Below are positions 17,666 through 27,667 of a DNA stretch of 64,000 nt, in pieces; the first letter of the stretch is position 1, and every line of letters starts with the position of its first letter. Origin of the DNA: Methylotenera sp. (GTDB lineage Bacteria > Pseudomonadota > Gammaproteobacteria > Burkholderiales > Methylophilaceae). The notes beneath the pieces are model-generated. The model searched no databases. It saw only the letters and a program-made list of their open reading frames with translations, and was not told the DNA's origin. The DNA lies in the NCBI RefSeq assembly GCF_029945535.1, contig NZ_JAQSCU010000013.1, forward strand, positions 373,522 to 437,521, in the 5' to 3' direction. A program made the translations under genes and the position numbers.

Positions 17666-20600
17666 ATGTTGCAAACCAGTCAAACAGATATAAAACAACC
17701 CACATTCGTACACTTGCGTTGCCATAGTGAGTACTCTATTGTCGATGGCATCGTGCGTATTGATGACTATGTGAAGCAGGCGTTGAACGATAAAATGCCA
17801 GCGTTGGCATTAACAGACTTAAGCAATTTATTTGGAGCAATTAAGTTCTATAAAGCCGCTCGTGGTAAAGGTATTAAGCCAGTTTTAGGCTGCGATATTT
17901 GGCTGGAAAATACCGCCAATCGTGACCAGCCAACACGTTTACTTTTGCTATGCCAGTCACATGCTGGTTATTTGCTGTTATGTCAGTTACTTAGCCGCGC
18001 CTATTTGAGTAATCAATATCGCGGACGGGCAGAGTTTAAGCGTGAGTGGTTTGTTGAATGCGGAACAGAAGGGCTTATCATGCTCTCTGGTGCAATCGCT
18101 GGCGATGTAGGTCAGGCGTGTACGCAAGATAATCTGACGCTAGCAACCAAACTCGCTCAATCTTGGGAAAGCCTATTTCCAGACCGATTTTATTTAGAAG
18201 TGCAGCGCACCGCCATTGCCTCGGAAAATAGCACACCAGAGAATAATGCCTTGCAACATCAGCAAGAACATTATATTCAGCAAGTGCGTTCAATCGCTCA
18301 CAGTCTTAATTTGCCCATCGTGGCAACACACCCTATACAGTTTATTACGCCTGATGACTTTAGAGCTCATGAAGCACGTACCTGTATTTCTGAAGGCTAT
18401 GTGTTAGCGGATACTCGCCGCCCAAAAAACTTTACTACTGAGCAGTACTTTAAACCTCAAGCGGATATGGCTGCGTTGTTTGAAGATATTCCTGAAGCGC
18501 TGACCAATAGCGTTGAAATTGCTAAGCGCTGTAATTTGATGCTGACTTTAGGTAAAAACTATTTACCTAACTTTCCAACGCCTAACAATGAAAGTTTGAA
18601 TGAGTATTTAATCGCAGAAGCGCATAGGGGCTTGCTTCAACGCCTAGAAGTGCTTTACCCAAATGAAGATGTACGTGCTGCGAAAAAGCCTGATTACGAG
18701 GCGCGTTTAGACTTTGAAACGAAAGTCATTAATCAGATGGGGTTCGCGGGTTACTTCTTGATTGTGGCTGACTTTATTCAATGGGCTAAAGGTAATGGCG
18801 TGCCAGTAGGTCCTGGACGTGGTTCTGGTGCTGGTTCTGTTGTTGCATATAGTTTAAAGATTACTGATTTAGATCCGCTGGAATACAATTTATTGTTTGA
18901 GCGTTTTCTAAATCCTGACCGCGTTTCAATGCCCGACTTCGATATTGACTTCTGCCAAGAAGGGCGAGACCGCGTCATTGATTACGTGAAGCAAAAATAT
19001 GGTTTAGATGCGGTTTCACAAATCGCCACCTTCGGTACCATGGCGGCAAAGGCCGTGATTCGCGATGTGGGTCGAGTACTAGATTTGCCGTTTTATTTTG
19101 TTGATGGCATCAGCAAACTCATTCCGCTTGAGTTAGGCATTACTTTATCTGACGCTTTGGTAAAAGAGCCGCAATTAGCTGAACGTCGTGAAAATGAAGA
19201 GGAGCTGAAAGAGCTGCTAGAGCTTGCGTTACGACTTGAAGGATTGGTGCGTAACATTGGTATGCACGCGGGTGGTGTGCTGATTTCACCAGGTAAGATT
19301 TCTGATTTCTCACCTGTTTATTGTCAGGCAGATGGCGCAAGTTTAGTCAGCCAATATGATAAAGATGATGTTGAAGCAGTAGGGTTGGTTAAGTTTGACT
19401 TTTTGGGTTTACGTACGCTGACTATATTGGAGTTAGCTTTGGTCAACGCGAATAAACAGCGTGCGACTGAGGGTTTAGCACCTTTATCATTCGAAACATT
19501 ACCGCTTAATGATAAGCCAACGTTTCAGTTGCTGAAAACCGCCAATACAACGGCAGTGTTCCAGTTAGAGTCCAAAGGTATGAAGGACATGCTAAAACAA
19601 GCATTGCCTGATTGCTTTGAGGATATTATCGCGCTGGTTGCCTTGTATCGACCTGGTCCTATGGATTTGATTCCAGATTTCTGTCGACGCAAACACGGTA
19701 AGCAGCGCGTAGAATACCCACACCCACTCACAGAGCCTATCTTAAAAGAGACTTACGGTATTGCCGTGTATCAAGAGCAGGTGATGCAGATTGCCCAAGT
19801 GGTTGCTGGTTACAGCCTCGGCGGTGCGGATTTACTGCGCCGTGCGATGGGTAAGAAAAAACAAGAAGAAATGGATGCGCAGCGTAAAACCTTTACTGAA
19901 GGTGCTGTAAAAAACAATATGACGGAGCGTCAAGCAACTGAGTTGTTTGATTTGCTCGAAAAATTTGCGGGCTATGGTTTTAATAAATCTCACGCTGCCG
20001 CCTATGCGTTGGTCGCGTATCAAACCGCATATTTGAAGGCGCATTATCCTGCGGCATTTTTGGCTTCAACCATGTCTGCTGATATGAACAATACGGACAG
20101 TGTGCGTATTTTCTATGAAGATTGTGCGCCTAATCAGGTGGAAATATTGTCGCCAGATGTGAATCAAAGTGAGTATAAGTTTACGCCGATTAGCAAAAAT
20201 CAAGTGTTGTACGGTTTAGGTGCCGTCAAAGGTACAGGGCAAGCTGCGATTGAAGTGATTTTGCAGGCACGTCGCAAAGATGGCCCATTTAAAGACCTGT
20301 TCGACTTTTGTAATCGCCTTGATTTACGCAAAGTGAATCGTCGTGTGGTGGAATCGTTAATTCGTGCAGGTGCGTTTGATAAACTATCGCCAAGCCGTAA
20401 TGCACTGTTAGCAGGCGTTGCCATGGCAATGGCTGCTGCTGAACAGAATAGCGCCAACAGTAACCAGAATAGTTTGTTTGGCGAAGTGGCAGATAAAGCG
20501 GCAAATATTTTGCCTACCGTGCCAGATTGGACTGAACAACAGCGCTTACAAGAGGAGAAAGCAGCCTTAGGTTTTTATTTCAGTGGGCATCCTTATTGGG

Positions 20601-21175
20601 CATACCAAAAAGATTTAAGTCAGTTCATTTCGACTACGTTGGCAAATTTAGCCCCCAAAGAGCAACCGCAACTATTGGCAGGTATTGTTTCAGGCGTGCG
20701 TATTCGCATGACTGGCCGTGGCAAAATGGCCATTGTTGGTTTAGATGACGGCACTACACGACTAGAAGTGGTGGTGGGTAGTGAGCTACTCAATCAGCAA
20801 CAAGCCTTGTTGAAAGATGATCAACTTATCATCATAGAGGGCACTGTAAGGAATGATGAGTTTTCTGGCGGCGTCAGAGTCAACGCTAGAAAGATTTTCG
20901 ATTTACCTACCTTGAGAAATAGCAAAGCCAGCTTTTTGAAAATATCTTGTAATGGTCAAGCTGATGCCGTCAAGCTAAAAGCCTTACTGAAGCCATATTG
21001 TAAAAACTCATCTGATGAAGTGCGTGGTTGTGCGGTTAAAGTTGAATATCACAATAAAACCAGTAAAGTGGAGTTAATGCTAGGCAATGACTGGCGAGTG
21101 GATTTGCATGATGAGCTGATTGCAGGTTTAACTGCTTGGTTGAGTCGTGAAAACGTAAAAATCCTATATAATTAA
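17666..21175 (+). CDS. dnaE: DNA polymerase III alpha subunit
   Basis: The 1169-residue protein is the replicative polymerase catalytic subunit. It has an N-terminal PHP domain (VHLRCHSEYSIVDG), the palm catalytic motif PDFDIDF near residue 425, GMHAGGVLISP near 535, HhH and OB domains toward the C-terminus, and a beta-clamp binding pentapeptide QNSLF at about 934. Length is normal for DnaE1. The start sits immediately after a 17-bp inverted repeat and lacks a well-placed ribosome-binding site; no better in-frame start exists before the conserved PHP motif. Confidence 0.97.
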   Translation: MLQTSQTDIKQPTFVHLRCHSEYSIVDGIVRIDDYVKQALNDKMPALALTDLSNLFGAIKFYKAARGKGIKPVLGCDIWLENTANRDQPTRLLLLCQSHAGYLLLCQLLSRAYLSNQYRGRAEFKREWFVECGTEGLIMLSGAIAGDVGQACTQDNLTLATKLAQSWESLFPDRFYLEVQRTAIASENSTPENNALQHQQEHYIQQVRSIAHSLNLPIVATHPIQFITPDDFRAHEARTCISEGYVLADTRRPKNFTTEQYFKPQADMAALFEDIPEALTNSVEIAKRCNLMLTLGKNYLPNFPTPNNESLNEYLIAEAHRGLLQRLEVLYPNEDVRAAKKPDYEARLDFETKVINQMGFAGYFLIVADFIQWAKGNGVPVGPGRGSGAGSVVAYSLKITDLDPLEYNLLFERFLNPDRVSMPDFDIDFCQEGRDRVIDYVKQKYGLDAVSQIATFGTMAAKAVIRDVGRVLDLPFYFVDGISKLIPLELGITLSDALVKEPQLAERRENEEELKELLELALRLEGLVRNIGMHAGGVLISPGKISDFSPVYCQADGASLVSQYDKDDVEAVGLVKFDFLGLRTLTILELALVNANKQRATEGLAPLSFETLPLNDKPTFQLLKTANTTAVFQLESKGMKDMLKQALPDCFEDIIALVALYRPGPMDLIPDFCRRKHGKQRVEYPHPLTEPILKETYGIAVYQEQVMQIAQVVAGYSLGGADLLRRAMGKKKQEEMDAQRKTFTEGAVKNNMTERQATELFDLLEKFAGYGFNKSHAAAYALVAYQTAYLKAHYPAAFLASTMSADMNNTDSVRIFYEDCAPNQVEILSPDVNQSEYKFTPISKNQVLYGLGAVKGTGQAAIEVILQARRKDGPFKDLFDFCNRLDLRKVNRRVVESLIRAGAFDKLSPSRNALLAGVAMAMAAAEQNSANSNQNSLFGEVADKAANILPTVPDWTEQQRLQEEKAALGFYFSGHPYWAYQKDLSQFISTTLANLAPKEQPQLLAGIVSGVRIRMTGRGKMAIVGLDDGTTRLEVVVGSELLNQQQALLKDDQLIIIEGTVRNDEFSGGVRVNARKIFDLPTLRNSKASFLKISCNGQADAVKLKALLKPYCKNSSDEVRGCAVKVEYHNKTSKVELMLGNDWRVDLHDELIAGLTAWLSRENVKILYN

Positions 21176-21205
21176 ACTAATGATTTTTGAGAAAAAGCTA
21201 ATCGC

Positions 21206-22177
21206 ATGAAAATAAGTTATTTAGATTTTGAACAACCTATCGCAGAACTTGAAGCCAGAATTGAAGGTTTACAGTCTGCGCATGATGACAATGACGCTTT
21301 AGATATTTCTAAAGAGCTTATTGCATTAGAAAAGAAAAATAAAAAACTATCTGAAGATATTTATGGTAATTTAACTGCTTGGCAAATTTCGCAGTTGGCG
21401 CGTCATCCGCAACGCCCTTACACTTTAGACTATATCAAGGGCATATTTACTGACTTTGAAGAACTGCATGGCGATAGAGCTTATGCTGACGATCCTGCGA
21501 TTGTAGGTGGTTTGGCACGGTTTGAAGGTCAGCCGGTGATGGTGATTGGCCACCAAAAAGGTCGTGATGTAAAAGAGCGTCAATACCGTAACTTCGGCAT
21601 GCCGCGCCCAGAGGGTTACCGCAAAGCGCTACGTTTATTCCGCTTGGCTGAGAAATTCCATATTCCTATTATTACTTTGATTGATACTCCCGGCGCGTAT
21701 CCTGGTATTGGCGCAGAAGAACGCGGTCAATCAGAAGCGATTGCACGTAATCTTTATGTGATGGCTGAGCTTGAAACACCTATTATCGGCGTGATTATCG
21801 GCGAAGGCGGTTCAGGCGGTGCGTTGGCATTGGGTGTGGTTGACCAGTTGTTGATGTTGCAATACGGTACTTACTCAGTCATTTCACCTGAAGGTTGTGC
21901 TTCTATTCTCTATAAGAGTGCGGATAAAGCTTCAATCGCAGCAGAATCTCTTGCCATTACCGCACCGCGTCTTAAAACATTAGGTTTGATAGACCGCATC
22001 GTGCCTGAACCATTAGGCGGCTCACATCGTGCGCCAGAAGTAGTGATGGAAACTTTACGCCTTGCACTAAAAGAAGAGCTTGCCAAATTAAAGCCTAAAT
22101 CAATTAAAACTTTACTGGTTAGCCGTTATGAGCGCTTAATGGGCTATGGCAAATACAAAGAAGTCGCTGAGAAATAG
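21206..22177 (+). CDS. accA: Acetyl-CoA carboxylase carboxyltransferase subunit alpha
   Basis: The 323-residue protein has an N-terminal coiled coil ([14 protein letters not shown]) and the crotonase-fold carboxyltransferase core with [29 protein letters not shown] and [13 protein letters not shown]. With AccD it transfers carboxyl from biotin to acetyl-CoA in fatty acid synthesis. It follows dnaE by 30 bp, an order also found in gammaproteobacteria, and its 3' end overlaps tilS by 32 bp. Confidence 0.97.
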   Translation: MKISYLDFEQPIAELEARIEGLQSAHDDNDALDISKELIALEKKNKKLSEDIYGNLTAWQISQLARHPQRPYTLDYIKGIFTDFEELHGDRAYADDPAIVGGLARFEGQPVMVIGHQKGRDVKERQYRNFGMPRPEGYRKALRLFRLAEKFHIPIITLIDTPGAYPGIGAEERGQSEAIARNLYVMAELETPIIGVIIGEGGSGGALALGVVDQLLMLQYGTYSVISPEGCASILYKSADKASIAAESLAITAPRLKTLGLIDRIVPEPLGGSHRAPEVVMETLRLALKEELAKLKPKSIKTLLVSRYERLMGYGKYKEVAEK

Positions 22178-23516
22178 CAAGAACGTTACAGAGCTTGTAA
22201 CTCATCCTTTAATTTCACAACTCAATCACTTTTTAAGTTGCTACTTAAAGCCAAATCAGCATGTGCTGTTGGCGTTAAGTGGCGGTTTAGATTCTTCAGT
22301 GTTGCTGCATCTGCTTGCTGCAGCCAAACAAACTATCCCTTTTGAATTACTTGCCATGCATGTGCATCATGGTCTAAGCCCGAATGCCGATGCTTGGGCC
22401 GACTTTTGCACGCAGCAATGTCAGCTTTTGAATGTGCCGATTGAAGTCGTGTATGTTCAGCTCGATAAAAATTCCAAACAAGGCATAGAAGCCGCGGCTA
22501 GGCAGTTGCGTTATGCAGCTTTGTTTGATTATAAACTTAATGGAATCGCACCTGATTTTATAGTCACAGCTCATCATCAAGACGACCAAGCAGAAACCCT
22601 GTTTCTACAATTGTTTAGAGGGGCAGGCGTGAAAGGCTTGGCTTCTATGGGGGGCGTAGACGAATCTAGACGCTTAATGCGCCCTTTGCTTGATGTATCG
22701 CGCCAAACGCTACAAGAGTACGCAGAGCAGCAAAATATTCCGTGGTGTAATGACGAGAGCAACGACAATACACAATACGAGCGCAATTTTGTGCGGCATG
22801 ATGTGATGCCCGTGTTAACAACTCGTTATCCATCTGTTAAATCAGTATTAGCCAGAACAGCCTCACACTTAGCTGAAGCGAATGATTTACTGGATACTTT
22901 AGCGAAAATTGACGCTGATAAATTATTGCAAAACAACAGCCTATGTTTGCAAGGTTTAACAGCATTAGACCTTCCGCGAGCTAAAAACCTACTGCGTTGG
23001 TGGTTTTCACAGAACCAACTCGCAATGCCTACTTCTGAGCATTTGAATGAAATTATTCAGCAGTTGTTCAATGCTAAGGCAGATGCCAATATCAATATCC
23101 AGCTACAACATTTAAGCCTAAAACGCTATCAACAACGCGCTTACTTATTTGCAGAGTGCCTTGCCGAATCTTTTGATATGACTTGGAATGGTGAGGCATA
23201 TTTAAATTTACCAAACGGCGGTCAGTTACATTTCAAGCAAGTGGTAGGCTCCGGGTTAGCGCTAAAGCATGGTGTGACTAAGCTACGAATCACCAACCGA
23301 GATGGCGGTGAGCGCTTTAAGCCCGATGTACTAAGACCAACTCGAACGCTCAAACACCTACTGCAAGAAGCGAATATTCCACCTTGGCAACGTGAACATT
23401 TACCACTGATTTATTGGCACGATACCTTAGCGTTAGTGCCTAATATTGGCATTGCGCACGAGCTACAGGCTACTAAGAATGAAGAAGGTTTAGAAATTCT
23501 TTGGCAAGACATATAG
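22146..23516 (+). CDS. tilS: tRNA(Ile)-lysidine synthetase
   Basis: The 456-residue protein has the PP-loop [33 protein letters not shown] and [21 protein letters not shown] motifs of TilS, plus the C-terminal substrate-binding domains. It converts C34 of tRNA-Ile(CAU) to lysidine and is essential for AUA decoding. The ATG at 22146 lies inside accA (32-bp overlap); no later ATG, GTG or TTG occurs before the conserved N-terminal helix, so the overlap appears real. Confidence 0.93.
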   Translation: MANTKKSLRNSKNVTELVTHPLISQLNHFLSCYLKPNQHVLLALSGGLDSSVLLHLLAAAKQTIPFELLAMHVHHGLSPNADAWADFCTQQCQLLNVPIEVVYVQLDKNSKQGIEAAARQLRYAALFDYKLNGIAPDFIVTAHHQDDQAETLFLQLFRGAGVKGLASMGGVDESRRLMRPLLDVSRQTLQEYAEQQNIPWCNDESNDNTQYERNFVRHDVMPVLTTRYPSVKSVLARTASHLAEANDLLDTLAKIDADKLLQNNSLCLQGLTALDLPRAKNLLRWWFSQNQLAMPTSEHLNEIIQQLFNAKADANINIQLQHLSLKRYQQRAYLFAECLAESFDMTWNGEAYLNLPNGGQLHFKQVVGSGLALKHGVTKLRITNRDGGERFKPDVLRPTRTLKHLLQEANIPPWQREHLPLIYWHDTLALVPNIGIAHELQATKNEEGLEILWQDI

Positions 23517-23527
23517 AGTGAGTAGTC

Positions 23528-24232
23528 TCATTTTTTAAGAAGTGATTGCAGCTTAGGCCAAATGTTATCCAACATCATTGGTTGCCCTAATGCGTTAGGA
23601 TGTAGACCATCATCTTGAATTAACTTTGGTTTGGCGGCAATATTTTCTAGCATAAATGGTACCAATGAAACTTTATGTTGTTGACTTAATTGAGGGTAGG
23701 TATTGCTGAAAGACTCGCTATATTTAGGGCCATAATTCGGCGGTATTTTCATGCCGATTAACAGTATTTTTGCATTGGCTTTCTTGCTTAGTGTAATCAT
23801 ATTGTTAAGGTTAGCTGACATCTCTTTCACTGGTAGGCCGCGTAAACCATCGTTAGCACCCAGCTCTAAAATGATGATGTTAGGTTTTGTTTTCGCTAGC
23901 GTGGTTGCTAGTCTGGTCAAGCCGCCGCTGGTGGTTTCACCGCTAATACTGGCATTAATGACATCGTATTGAAAATGCTGATCTGCAAGCTTCTTTTGTA
24001 AAAATGCCACCCAGCCTTGTGATTTTGCAACGCCGTATGCAGCAGATAGGCTATCACCATAAATCAATATTTTTGGATTTGCCGCATTTGCGTGTGAAAT
24101 GCATGCAACGAAACTGAAACTCAGTAGACTAATGCAAAGTAACTTCCGTAACCATAATTTAGATTGCAGTAGTTTTGAGCGATTAAGTTTAGAATTTAGC
24201 TGTTTAAGAATTAACAATAAGTGGAAAAACAT
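23528..24232 (-). CDS. tesA: TesA-like SGNH-hydrolase (acyl-CoA thioesterase I / lysophospholipase L1), exported
   Basis: The protein (234 residues) has a GDSL block YGDSLSAAYG (Ser61), GANDGL and DDGLHPN (catalytic Asp/His), all typical of TesA. A signal peptide ends at about residue 50 (SHANA), so it is periplasmic; the n-region is unusually long (about 30 residues before the hydrophobic core). The ATG at 24232 is supported by a perfect AGGAGG 11 bases upstream on the minus strand. That site lies inside the first codons of the divergent ABC gene, whose ATG is only 2 bp away. The tesA/ybbA-ybbP divergence matches E. coli. Confidence 0.9.
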   Translation of the reverse strand: MFFHLLLILKQLNSKLNRSKLLQSKLWLRKLLCISLLSFSFVACISHANAANPKILIYGDSLSAAYGVAKSQGWVAFLQKKLADQHFQYDVINASISGETTSGGLTRLATTLAKTKPNIIILELGANDGLRGLPVKEMSANLNNMITLSKKANAKILLIGMKIPPNYGPKYSESFSNTYPQLSQQHKVSLVPFMLENIAAKPKLIQDDGLHPNALGQPMMLDNIWPKLQSLLKK

Positions 24233-24234
24233 TG

Positions 24235-24960
24235 ATGCAACAACCTCCTGCTATGCAAAAAAAAATAAGCCAAGCGACAATAATCCAAGCACAAAACTTA
24301 ACTTACGAATTCATCAGTCATGATAACCATATTCAGGTTTTACGGGATTTAAATTTATCTATTTTACAAGGCGAGCAAATCGCCATTATTGGTAGTTCAG
24401 GCTCGGGAAAGTCTACGCTCTTGAGCTTGCTTGCAGGGTTGGACATACCAAGTAGCGGTAGCGTTCAAATTCAAAACAATGCGTTTAGCAGCTTAGATGA
24501 AGATGGCAGGGCGGCAGTACGCGCTAAAAGCATGGGGTTTATATTTCAGTCATTTCAGTTGCTACCTTCGCTGACTGCTTTAGAAAATGTCATGCTGCCT
24601 TTGCAATTAAAAAGTCACCCAAATGCAAAGGAACTGAGCTTGGAGGCGTTGAATAAAGTGGGTTTGAGTCAACGTGTGCAACACTATCCGAAGCAGCTTT
24701 CAGGCGGCGAGCAGCAGCGTGTAGCCATAGCACGCGCATTTGCAACACAGCCAGCCATTTTGTTTGCAGATGAACCCACAGGTAATTTAGACAAAGCCAC
24801 TGGGCAAATCATCATTGAGCTGTTATTTAAAATGAATATGCAAGCGGGTACGACTTTGGTTTTAGTCACACATGATGTGCATTTGGCTAACCGATGCCAG
24901 CGCCAGCTGAAACTTGAGAATGGTGTTTTGACTGAGCAAACAGATTTGGTTGCAGCATGA
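24235..24960 (+). CDS. YbbA-like ABC transporter ATPase (LolD/MacB family)
   Basis: The protein (241 residues) has Walker A GSSGSGKST, Q-loop FQSFQLLPSLTALENV, signature LSGGEQQRVAIARA and Walker B ILFADEPT, with the LolD/FtsE-type insert. It energises the FtsX-fold permease encoded next, with an ATGA overlap. Divergence from tesA as in E. coli ybbA-ybbP suggests a lipid or lipoprotein-related export role, still unproven. The ATG at 24235 is preferred over the in-frame TTG at 24232 and a later ATG at 24253; all have weak ribosome-binding sites. Confidence 0.9.
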   Translation: MQQPPAMQKKISQATIIQAQNLTYEFISHDNHIQVLRDLNLSILQGEQIAIIGSSGSGKSTLLSLLAGLDIPSSGSVQIQNNAFSSLDEDGRAAVRAKSMGFIFQSFQLLPSLTALENVMLPLQLKSHPNAKELSLEALNKVGLSQRVQHYPKQLSGGEQQRVAIARAFATQPAILFADEPTGNLDKATGQIIIELLFKMNMQAGTTLVLVTHDVHLANRCQRQLKLENGVLTEQTDLVAA

Positions 24961-27464
24961 ATTTAAGTGTTGGCTTAGCTTGGACGCAAACTATCAGTTT
25001 GTGGCGCTCTGGTGCGTTACGTGTACTGGTTTTTTCATTGGTGTTAGCGGTAACCGCCATTTCCGCGATTGGGTTTTTTACGCAACGTGTAGAAACCGCA
25101 TTAAATCAGCAAGGCGGCTTATTGCTTGGCGGCGACCTTGCTGTGATTGCTGACCACGCTATTCCTGATGCTTTGCTTAATCGCGCAGCAGAACAAGGCT
25201 TAGCGACGGCTAAAACTTATGAGTTTTCTAGCATGGTGGTATTTGGCGAAGCCAGTCAGCTGGCTGAAATTAAAGCAGTTGAGCAGGCTTTTCCACTAAG
25301 AGGTGACTTAACTTTAGGTAAGAATACATTTGATCAAGGTAAAGTAGTCAAAAATGCTCCTAAATCTGGCGCAGTTTGGGTGGAGCCAAGACTGGCAAAT
25401 TTACTGAATATCAAAGTCGGTGATGTGGTTGAAGTGGGTGAGCGTAAATTGCACGTTGGTGCAATATTAGTACGTGAGCCATCACGTGGCGGCGATATGT
25501 TTGGCTTTGCTCCGCGCTTGATGATGAATGCCGCAGATTTGCCTTCAACCAAGTTAATTCAATATGGAAGCCGTGTGAAGTATCAGTTGTTACTCGCCGC
25601 TAGCCCTCAAAAAATCAATCAGTATTATGCACAAACTAAGCCAACATTAAGTCGTGGCGAGAAAATACAAGATGTGCGAAACGCTCGCCCAGAAATTAAA
25701 TCAGCCTTAGATAAAGCGCAACAGTTTTTAGGCTTATCAGCCATGGTCAGCGTGATCTTGGCGATGGTCGCCATGCTGCTTTCCAGCTTGCCTTATATCA
25801 AGCAGAGTTTAGATACTTTTGCCTTGATGCGTTGTTTTGGCGCTTCAAAAAGCACAGTGTTGCAAGTGTTAGCCATACAAACCATTTTAATTGCATTTTT
25901 TAGTGCCTTACTTGGCATTTTGTTGGGATTCATTGCGCAGTTTGGCTTAGCTAAATTAGCAGGTAGTTTGTTTTTAGAAACGCTACCGCCGGCTTCTAGC
26001 ACCCCAGTCTTTATCGGCTTGGCAGCCAGTATTGCCATGATGTTTGCAGTTGTGTTGCCGCATGCTTGGCAAATGCGAAACCTAACTGCAATGAATATTT
26101 TACGTCGCGAGACCCTGGCTCAGCCAATTTCAGCGCAAGCCAAGTTTCTACCCGCAGCGCTAGTCATGTGCGCGATGATTTTTTGGCAAGCGGGCGACGT
26201 AAAATTGGCTACTTCAACTATAGTGGCTTTAGTGTTGCTGTGTGTGGCGATTGTTGGCTTATCTTATGTGCTGGTCACTTTGGCAAATCGTTTATTTATG
26301 CTGTCACCAAAAAGTCAGGTATTAAACGATATGAAACTTGGCGTACTCGGGCTTAAGCGACGATTTGGCTTATCTACCGTGCAAATGATAGGTTTCAGCA
26401 TGGGCTTAATGGTACTGATGTTGTTGGCCTTAATACGTGGCGATTTAATTCGCAACTGGCAGGCATCATTGCCGATTGATGCGCCTAATCGCTTTATTAT
26501 TAATATTCAGCCTAGCCAAATCAATGGCGTTAAGCAGTTTTTTGAGAAACAGGACATCAAAGGCGGAAGCATTTTCCCTATGGTGCGTGGTCGTTTGATT
26601 AGCAAAAACGGTAAAGACATTAGCGCGACACAATGGCAAGATGAGCGTGCCAAGCATCTTGCCGAGCGTGAGTTTAATTTGTCATGGGCTGCGCAGATGC
26701 AAAGTGATAATCAATTACTGTCAGGACGCTGGTGGACGCCAAAAGAATACGGCAAGCCATATTTATCGATAGAGCAGGACTTGGCAAAAACATTGGGTAT
26801 TCAGTTAGGCGATAAATTGCTGTTTGATGTTGCAGGTGATCCACTCACGCTCACTGTCACTAGTCTTAGAAAAGTAGATTGGGACACGATGCGTGCAAAC
26901 TTTTTTGCAGTGACGCCACCGGGTGTACTTGATAACTATTCCGCAAATTACATTAGCAGTTTTCACCTGCCAATCGGCGCAGATGCGGCCATGAATCAAC
27001 TGATACGAAACTACTCAAATCTGACGGTAATTGACGTCGCCGCGCTTATGCAGCAAGTACGTGGCATTATGCAAAAAATGAGCAGTACCATCGAGTACGT
27101 GTTCGCCTTTAGTCTGCTTGCAGGTTTAGCAGTGCTTTACGCTGCTTTAATCGCCACGCGCGAAGAACGTATCGCCGAAGCCACACTCATGCGTGTGTTC
27201 GGTACATCTCGCCGTCAAGTAAGCGTTGCTTATGTAGCTGAGTTTGCCTGTATTGGCTTGGTGTCCGCATTGATTGCCACTATTGCCGCTAATCTTTTGG
27301 CGTATTACATCAGTGCCCAGATATTAAATATTCCGTTTCAGTTTAATGCAACGCTTGCATTTGGCATCACGCTGATTGCTGCATTTATTATTCCACTGGC
27401 TGCTTGGCTAGGTTTGCGCGGATTTTTGAATGTTCCTGCAAGGCAGCTGCTCAACAGTATTTAA
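24957..27464 (+). CDS. YbbP-like FtsX-family ABC permease
   Basis: The 835-residue inner-membrane protein has an N-terminal membrane segment (about 20-40), a long periplasmic MacB-PCD-like region, a central FtsX repeat with several membrane helices (about 260-450), a second extracytoplasmic region and a C-terminal FtsX repeat with three helices (about 715-825). This duplicated layout matches YbbP. It starts inside the ATPase stop codon (ATGA). The substrate is unknown; the tesA neighbourhood hints at lipid metabolism. Confidence 0.9.
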   Translation: MNLSVGLAWTQTISLWRSGALRVLVFSLVLAVTAISAIGFFTQRVETALNQQGGLLLGGDLAVIADHAIPDALLNRAAEQGLATAKTYEFSSMVVFGEASQLAEIKAVEQAFPLRGDLTLGKNTFDQGKVVKNAPKSGAVWVEPRLANLLNIKVGDVVEVGERKLHVGAILVREPSRGGDMFGFAPRLMMNAADLPSTKLIQYGSRVKYQLLLAASPQKINQYYAQTKPTLSRGEKIQDVRNARPEIKSALDKAQQFLGLSAMVSVILAMVAMLLSSLPYIKQSLDTFALMRCFGASKSTVLQVLAIQTILIAFFSALLGILLGFIAQFGLAKLAGSLFLETLPPASSTPVFIGLAASIAMMFAVVLPHAWQMRNLTAMNILRRETLAQPISAQAKFLPAALVMCAMIFWQAGDVKLATSTIVALVLLCVAIVGLSYVLVTLANRLFMLSPKSQVLNDMKLGVLGLKRRFGLSTVQMIGFSMGLMVLMLLALIRGDLIRNWQASLPIDAPNRFIINIQPSQINGVKQFFEKQDIKGGSIFPMVRGRLISKNGKDISATQWQDERAKHLAEREFNLSWAAQMQSDNQLLSGRWWTPKEYGKPYLSIEQDLAKTLGIQLGDKLLFDVAGDPLTLTVTSLRKVDWDTMRANFFAVTPPGVLDNYSANYISSFHLPIGADAAMNQLIRNYSNLTVIDVAALMQQVRGIMQKMSSTIEYVFAFSLLAGLAVLYAALIATREERIAEATLMRVFGTSRRQVSVAYVAEFACIGLVSALIATIAANLLAYYISAQILNIPFQFNATLAFGITLIAAFIIPLAAWLGLRGFLNVPARQLLNSI

Positions 27465-27470
27465 TGGATG

Positions 27471-27547
27471 TGGTTGTATACAACCATTAATCGGCTGTAA
27501 ATAACCATAAATTGGCTGTATACAACCACTTTTTGTGTGTACAATTT
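27471..27547. promoter_or_regulatory. Four-copy palindromic operator array upstream of the TonB receptor
   Basis: Copy 1 (27471-27486) is the perfect 16-bp palindrome TGGTTGTATACAACCA. Copy 2 (27492-27507) is CGGCTGTAAATAACCA, copy 3 (27513-27528) TGGCTGTATACAACCA, and copy 4 (27532-27547) is degenerate around TGTGTACAA. Centre spacings are 21, 21 and 19 bp, close to two helical turns, so sites 1-3 lie on one DNA face. The TTGTATACAA core resembles GntR-family operators, but the cognate regulator is not identified. The array begins 7 bp after the ybbP stop and ends 120 bp before the TonB start. Confidence 0.7.
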
Positions 27548-27610
27548 TTAATGTATCTCAGTATTAATCTTTACTATTTGATTATATTGGATATTTTTAT
27601 AAATTAGAGT

Positions 27611-27662
27611 CTAGGAATGTATTTTGCTTATTTAACGCGGTGAAATACATCTAACCTAGGGG
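27611..27662 (+). promoter_or_regulatory. Leader hairpin ending at the TonB-receptor ribosome-binding site
   Basis: CTAGG (27611-27615) and ATGTATTT (27617-27624) can pair with AAATACAT (27643-27650) and CCTAG (27655-27659), giving 13 pairs with a 1/4-base internal bulge. The right arm overlaps the AGGGG ribosome-binding site (27658-27662), so folding could limit translation. No known riboswitch motif was recognised. Confidence 0.4.
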
Positions 27663-27667
27663 ATAAC

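Noticed and set aside
27465-27550. CRISPR-like or transposon-end repeat array
   Set aside because: Units are palindromic with 5-bp spacers and 21-bp periods, and no cas or transposase gene is present; an operator array fits better.
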